In this document: positions 5,722 to 8,573 of the stretch, piece after piece
How the letters are laid out: every line of letters begins with the position of its first letter
How positions within the stretch are numbered: position 1 is the first letter of the stretch
Source: Eubacterium sp.
GTDB lineage: Bacteria; Bacillota_A; Clostridia; Lachnospirales; Lachnospiraceae
Direction of reading: 5' to 3'
Assembly (NCBI GenBank): GCA_023663915.1
Contig: JAMPGN010000181.1
Coordinates: forward strand, 1-8,573
Length of the DNA stretch: 8,573 nt
Notes under the pieces: generated by a model
Seen by the model: only the letters and a program-made list of their open reading frames with translations
Told to the model about the DNA's origin: nothing
Database searches by the model: none
Translations under genes and position numbers: made by a program

Positions 5722-6783
5722 ATGAGTCAGGGTAAATATGTGGCATATGTTTCTACCTATACAGTAGGAAAAGAGGATAAGTACGGCATCAAGATTTATG
5801 ATGTGGATATGGACAATGGTAGGATGACGGAGAAAAACCAGGTGGAGATCACCAATTCGTCGTATATTACGATTTCCCACAACGCGAAGTTTTTGTATTC
5901 GATTACGGATTTTGGCGTGGAAGCCTATAAGATCATGCCCGGCGGCGACCTTGAGGTGGTCAATCAGGGAAGCATCAACGGAATGAGGGGATGTTATCTT
6001 TCCACGGACTATGAAGACAAATTTTTGTTCGTGGGCGGTTATCATGATGGTAAGATCACGGTGCTTCGTTTGCGGGAAGACGGCGGGATTGGTGAGATTA
6101 CGGATGAGATTTTCCATAAAGGGCTTGGCAGTATTGCGGAGAGAAATTTCAGACCCCATGTGAACTGCGTGAAGATGACGAGGGACAACAAATACCTGTG
6201 TGCCGCAGATTTAGGACTCGATCATGTCAATGTCTATCGTTTGGACCATGTGAACGGCAAACTGAAACCGATCGATATGATTCGGAGCGAGCAGGAGTCC
6301 GCGCCGCGCCATCTTAAGTTTTCCAAGGATGGCAAGTTTTTGTATATCGTACATGAATTGAAGAATTATATTGACGTATACACATATGAGGAAATCAACG
6401 GTAATCCGGAGTTTGAGAAGATTCAGACGGTCTCCACGTTGAATGATTACCATGCCAGCTTTTCTGCGGCGAGCGCGCTCAATATTTCGGAGGACTTTCA
6501 ATATCTTGTCAGCTCCAATGCCGGAGACAACAGTGCGATTGTCTATAAGATTGACCCGCAGACCGGAATGCTTGAGAAAATAGTATGTCTGCCGATCAGC
6601 GGTGACTATCCGAAGGATGCCAATCTTTTCCCAGACAACAAGCATCTTGTATCGCTGAACCATGAGTCCAATACGATGACATTTTTTAACGTGGATTTAG
6701 AGAACGGGCTTCTGGTCATGAACGGCAAAGAGATCAAAGTAAACCAGCCGAACTGCATTATTTTCCACAAAATTGAAGATTAG
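5722..6783 (+). CDS. Lactonase-family seven-bladed beta-propeller protein
   Basis: This 353-residue cytoplasmic protein belongs to the lactonase / YbhE-YkgB family, often labelled 6-phosphogluconolactonase. It has no signal peptide. Repeated propeller strands are visible, with family motifs RPHVNCV (144-150), ADLGLDHVNVYRLD (162-175) and PRHLKFSKDGKFLYIVHEL (195-213). The usual SNRG motif of one late blade reads SNAGDNSA here (265-272), so an arginine common in the family is absent. I therefore call the fold with confidence but not the reaction; the true substrate could be another sugar lactone, or the protein may not be an enzyme. The ATG at 5722 follows AGGAAAGG (5702-5709) at rather long spacing. 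The gene is divergent from the pot regulator and is followed by a terminator-like hairpin before spoIVA. Confidence 0.85.
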   Translation: MSQGKYVAYVSTYTVGKEDKYGIKIYDVDMDNGRMTEKNQVEITNSSYITISHNAKFLYSITDFGVEAYKIMPGGDLEVVNQGSINGMRGCYLSTDYEDKFLFVGGYHDGKITVLRLREDGGIGEITDEIFHKGLGSIAERNFRPHVNCVKMTRDNKYLCAADLGLDHVNVYRLDHVNGKLKPIDMIRSEQESAPRHLKFSKDGKFLYIVHELKNYIDVYTYEEINGNPEFEKIQTVSTLNDYHASFSAASALNISEDFQYLVSSNAGDNSAIVYKIDPQTGMLEKIVCLPISGDYPKDANLFPDNKHLVSLNHESNTMTFFNVDLENGLLVMNGKEIKVNQPNCIIFHKIED

Positions 6784-6786
6784 GCA

Positions 6787-6817
6787 GAATAGATAAAAAA
6801 TCTCCCGCATATACATT
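6787..6817 (+). promoter_or_regulatory. Possible sigma-E-like promoter for spoIVA
   Basis: TATACATT at 6810-6817 resembles the sigma-E -10 box (CATACAHT), matching at six of eight positions. GAATAGA at 6787-6793 is a weak match to the -35 box (GHATATT), with a 16-bp gap. spoIVA is a mother-cell, sigma-E-dependent gene in Bacillus subtilis, so a site is expected here. Initiation would fall near 6823-6826, inside the hairpin's 3' arm. The -35 is poor, so treat this as a candidate only. Confidence 0.35.
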
Positions 6818-6842
6818 TACCAGTATAAGCAGGAGGTTTTTT
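6795..6842 (+). terminator. Terminator-like hairpin that includes the spoIVA ribosome binding site
   Basis: A run of six A (6795-6800) and a run of seven T (6837-6843) flank a stem. TCTCC pairs with GGAGG (one T-G wobble), GC with GC, and TATAC with GTATA, with two single mismatches. The loop is 6815-6822. The 3' arm carries AGGAGG (6831-6836), exactly 7 nt before the spoIVA ATG at 6844. The structure can therefore end the lactonase transcript and, in any read-through RNA, would hide the spoIVA ribosome binding site. The pairing is directly visible; the regulatory effect is inference. Confidence 0.75.
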
Positions 6843-6843
6843 T

Positions 6844-8331
6844 ATGGATTTTTTACAGAATAGTACATATGACCTGTATAAAGATATACAGCTCCGCACG
6901 GGAGGGGAGATTTATTTAGGCGTTGTCGGTCCGGTCAGGACGGGGAAATCAACCTTTATCAAACGCTTCATGAATCTGCTTGTGCTCCCCTTCATGGAGG
7001 ATGAAAACGAGAAAGAGCGCGCGCAGGATGAAATGCCTCAGAGTGCGGGCGGTAAGACGATCACCACCACGGAACCTAAATTTATCCCCAAGGAAGCGGC
7101 GCACATTAAGTTGGGGACGGATATCGATGTGGACGTTCGGTTGATTGATTGTGTCGGATATATGGTGGACGGCGCGACGGGGCATATGGAAGAGGACATG
7201 GAACGCATGGTGAAAACACCGTGGTCTGTCGAGGAGATTCCTTTTACCAAAGCGGCGGAGATCGGCACGAGAAAAGTCATCAAAGACCATTCCACGATCG
7301 GTATCGTAGTGACCTGTGACGGCTCTTTCGGGGAACTTTCTAGGGATAACTTTTTAGGGGCGGAAGAACGCACTATCACGGAACTGCAGACAATCGGCAA
7401 GCCGTTTATCGTACTGCTTAATTCCGCGAAACCTTACGCTGAGGAGACGAGGGCGCTTGCAGACGAGATCAGCGACAAATACCAGGTGACGGTGATGCCG
7501 GTCAACTGCGAGCAGTTGAAGCGGGAAGACATTAATCATATCATGGAGAATATACTGTATGAGTTTCCGCTTACCATGATTGAATTTTATATGCCGAAGT
7601 GGGTGGAGATGCTTCCTTACGACCATAAAATGAAACAGGATATTATTACACAGATCAAACTTTTGATGGGAAATCTCAGCAATATACGGGATATCACGAC
7701 CGATCATTTTATGCCGGAGAGCGAATATATCAAGAAGTGCAAGCTGGATGGCATCAACATGTCTGACGGCAGCGTGCGGGTCATTCTCGATGTGGATGAC
7801 GCTTACTACTACGAGATGATCAGTGACCTTGTGGGTGAAAATATCGGAAGCGAGTATCAGATGCTTGCCACGTTAAAAGAGATGGCAAAAATGAAACGTG
7901 AATACGTGAAAGTATTGCACGCGTTAGATGCCGTGCGCTATAAAGGCTACGGAGTCGTGATGCCGGACCGCGAGGAGATTATGCTAGAGAAACCGGAGTT
8001 GATACGTCAGGGCAATAAATTTGGCGTGAAGATCAAGGCGGAGAGTCCGAGCATCCACATGATTAAGGCGAGCATTGAGACGGAAATATCACCGATTGTT
8101 GGGACGGAAGAGCAGGCGAGGGACTTAATTCAGTTTATATCCGATACGGAGACGAGTGAGGAAGGCATCTGGGAGACCAATATTTTTGGGAAGACGGTGG
8201 AGCAGCTTGTCAACGATGGCATTACGGGTAAAATTTCCATGATTAACGAGGAGAGCCAGGCGAAACTGCAGGAGACCATGCAGAAGATAGTCAATGATAG
8301 CAATGGTGGGATGGTTTGTATTATTATCTGA
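6844..8331 (+). CDS. spoIVA: Stage IV sporulation protein A, spore-coat base ATPase SpoIVA
   Basis: This 495-residue protein is the ATPase that polymerises on the outer forespore surface and forms the platform for the spore coat. Its length is close to that of the B. subtilis protein, about 492 residues. The N-terminal P-loop domain has Walker A GPVRTGKST at residues 29-37, a Thr-rich switch region KTITTTEPKF at 71-80 and the Walker B-like RLIDCVGY at 99-106. The middle and C-terminal domains follow without a break, ending in GGMVCIII, like the hydrophobic C-terminus needed for membrane targeting with SpoVM. It is intact. The ATG has AGGAGG at ideal spacing, but that site lies inside a hairpin. 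It is probably expressed from its own mother-cell promoter and ends at a strong terminator. Confidence 0.97.
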   Translation: MDFLQNSTYDLYKDIQLRTGGEIYLGVVGPVRTGKSTFIKRFMNLLVLPFMEDENEKERAQDEMPQSAGGKTITTTEPKFIPKEAAHIKLGTDIDVDVRLIDCVGYMVDGATGHMEEDMERMVKTPWSVEEIPFTKAAEIGTRKVIKDHSTIGIVVTCDGSFGELSRDNFLGAEERTITELQTIGKPFIVLLNSAKPYAEETRALADEISDKYQVTVMPVNCEQLKREDINHIMENILYEFPLTMIEFYMPKWVEMLPYDHKMKQDIITQIKLLMGNLSNIRDITTDHFMPESEYIKKCKLDGINMSDGSVRVILDVDDAYYYEMISDLVGENIGSEYQMLATLKEMAKMKREYVKVLHALDAVRYKGYGVVMPDREEIMLEKPELIRQGNKFGVKIKAESPSIHMIKASIETEISPIVGTEEQARDLIQFISDTETSEEGIWETNIFGKTVEQLVNDGITGKISMINEESQAKLQETMQKIVNDSNGGMVCIII

Positions 8332-8351
8332 CGTGGCGTTTGTGAAATGAT

Positions 8352-8400
8352 AAAGCATCTTGACGGAAAGCGGATTTCTGCCAAGATGCTTTTTGGCTTT
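8352..8400 (+). terminator. Intrinsic terminator of spoIVA
   Basis: An 11-bp perfect stem (8352-8362 with 8382-8392) encloses a second 6-bp stem, CGGAAA with TTTCTG (one G-T wobble), and the loop GCGGA. The T-rich tail TTTTTGGCTTTTT begins inside the 3' arm and continues past it. It starts 21 bases after the spoIVA stop codon, the expected place for its transcript to end. Confidence 0.93.
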
Positions 8401-8404
8401 TTAA

Positions 8405-8573
8405 GATTCGGGCGTCAAAAGGTCTATCGTATCAGTTGTGAGGGCAGATTGCACAAAAAGTTCTCTTGTGTCGGGTTTCGTCGAATGGATTTTCTAAGCA
8501 TTCCGGTGTAAGCTGTGACACCGGACGCAACCGCCCTCAACGCGCATCCATGCGCGATTCGGGCTTTTCGGGA
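8405..8573. other. Non-coding, hairpin-rich intergenic stretch at the window end
   Basis: No gene is visible here up to the window edge. The stretch contains the second copy of the 47-bp repeat (8416-8462), then a 7-bp stem with an 8-nt loop (CCGGTGT 8503-8509, ACACCGG 8518-8524), then a 7-bp stem CGCGCATCCATGCGCG (8541-8556). The 9-mer GATTCGGGC occurs at 8405-8413 and again at 8556-8564, bracketing the whole block. This looks like a composite repeated element rather than random spacer, but no encoded protein or terminal inverted repeat is seen. It may continue beyond the window. Confidence 0.6.
8416..8462 (+). repeat. Dispersed 47-bp repeat, copy 2
   Basis: This matches the minus strand of 5394-5440 at 44 of 47 positions without gaps. 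Unlike copy 1, its flanks do not form the long, well-paired hairpin, so the conserved unit is the 47-bp core, not the full stem. It sits just after the spoIVA terminator and at the start of a hairpin-rich stretch. Confidence 0.9.

Noticed and set aside
5711..5725. Four-codon upstream ORF (ATG at 5711) overlapping the lactonase start in ATGA
   Set aside because: The only ribosome binding site, AGGAAAGG, lies 1 nt before this ATG, too close for initiation; a regulatory peptide is not supported.
5680..7707. Minus-strand ORFs of 113-159 codons within the lactonase gene and spoIVA
   Set aside because: They are antisense to strongly supported genes, have no family motifs and are explained by codon bias of the real frames.

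Overview
The window reads as chromosome from an endospore-forming, Gram-positive anaerobe of the Clostridia, most likely a Lachnospiraceae-type organism. This rests on a full-length spoIVA (a spore-coat gene found only in endospore formers), a lipoprotein-type PotD, strong AGGAGG-like ribosome binding sites and consensus sigma-A promoters. No rRNA, tRNA, CRISPR array or transposase gene is visible. The genus cannot be fixed from the sequence alone.

Layout. Positions 1-740 are AT-rich. They hold inverted repeats followed by a two-gene toxin-antitoxin-like module on the plus strand: an AbrB/SpoVT-fold antitoxin and an overlapping PIN-domain toxin. A 34-codon ORF with a good ribosome binding site (784-888) runs into the 3' end of the next block and may be a broken gene. 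Positions 885-5331 are one minus-strand block: an XRE-cupin regulator, then potA, potB, potC and potD, which encode a complete polyamine (spermidine/putrescine) ABC importer. Positions 5332-5721 are a divergent control region with two convincing sigma-A promoters facing away from each other and a 74-nt imperfect hairpin in the regulator's leader. On the plus strand follow a lactonase-family beta-propeller gene (5722-6783) and spoIVA (6844-8331), then a clear intrinsic terminator. The last ~170 bases are a non-coding, hairpin-rich stretch that shares a 47-bp repeat (44/47 identical) with the regulator's leader.

How the parts work together. The regulator probably senses a small molecule through its cupin domain and controls itself and the pot genes. 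PotD captures polyamine outside the cell, PotB and PotC form the channel, and PotA supplies ATP-driven force. The beta-propeller protein shares the control region but has no proven link to polyamines. SpoIVA belongs to sporulation and is probably under separate, mother-cell control.

The annotation is mostly ordinary. The two most interesting signals are non-coding. One is a terminator-like hairpin between the lactonase gene and spoIVA whose 3' arm contains the spoIVA ribosome binding site. The other is the dispersed repeat shared by the regulator leader and the region after spoIVA. I found no convincing evidence for a wholly new multi-gene system.
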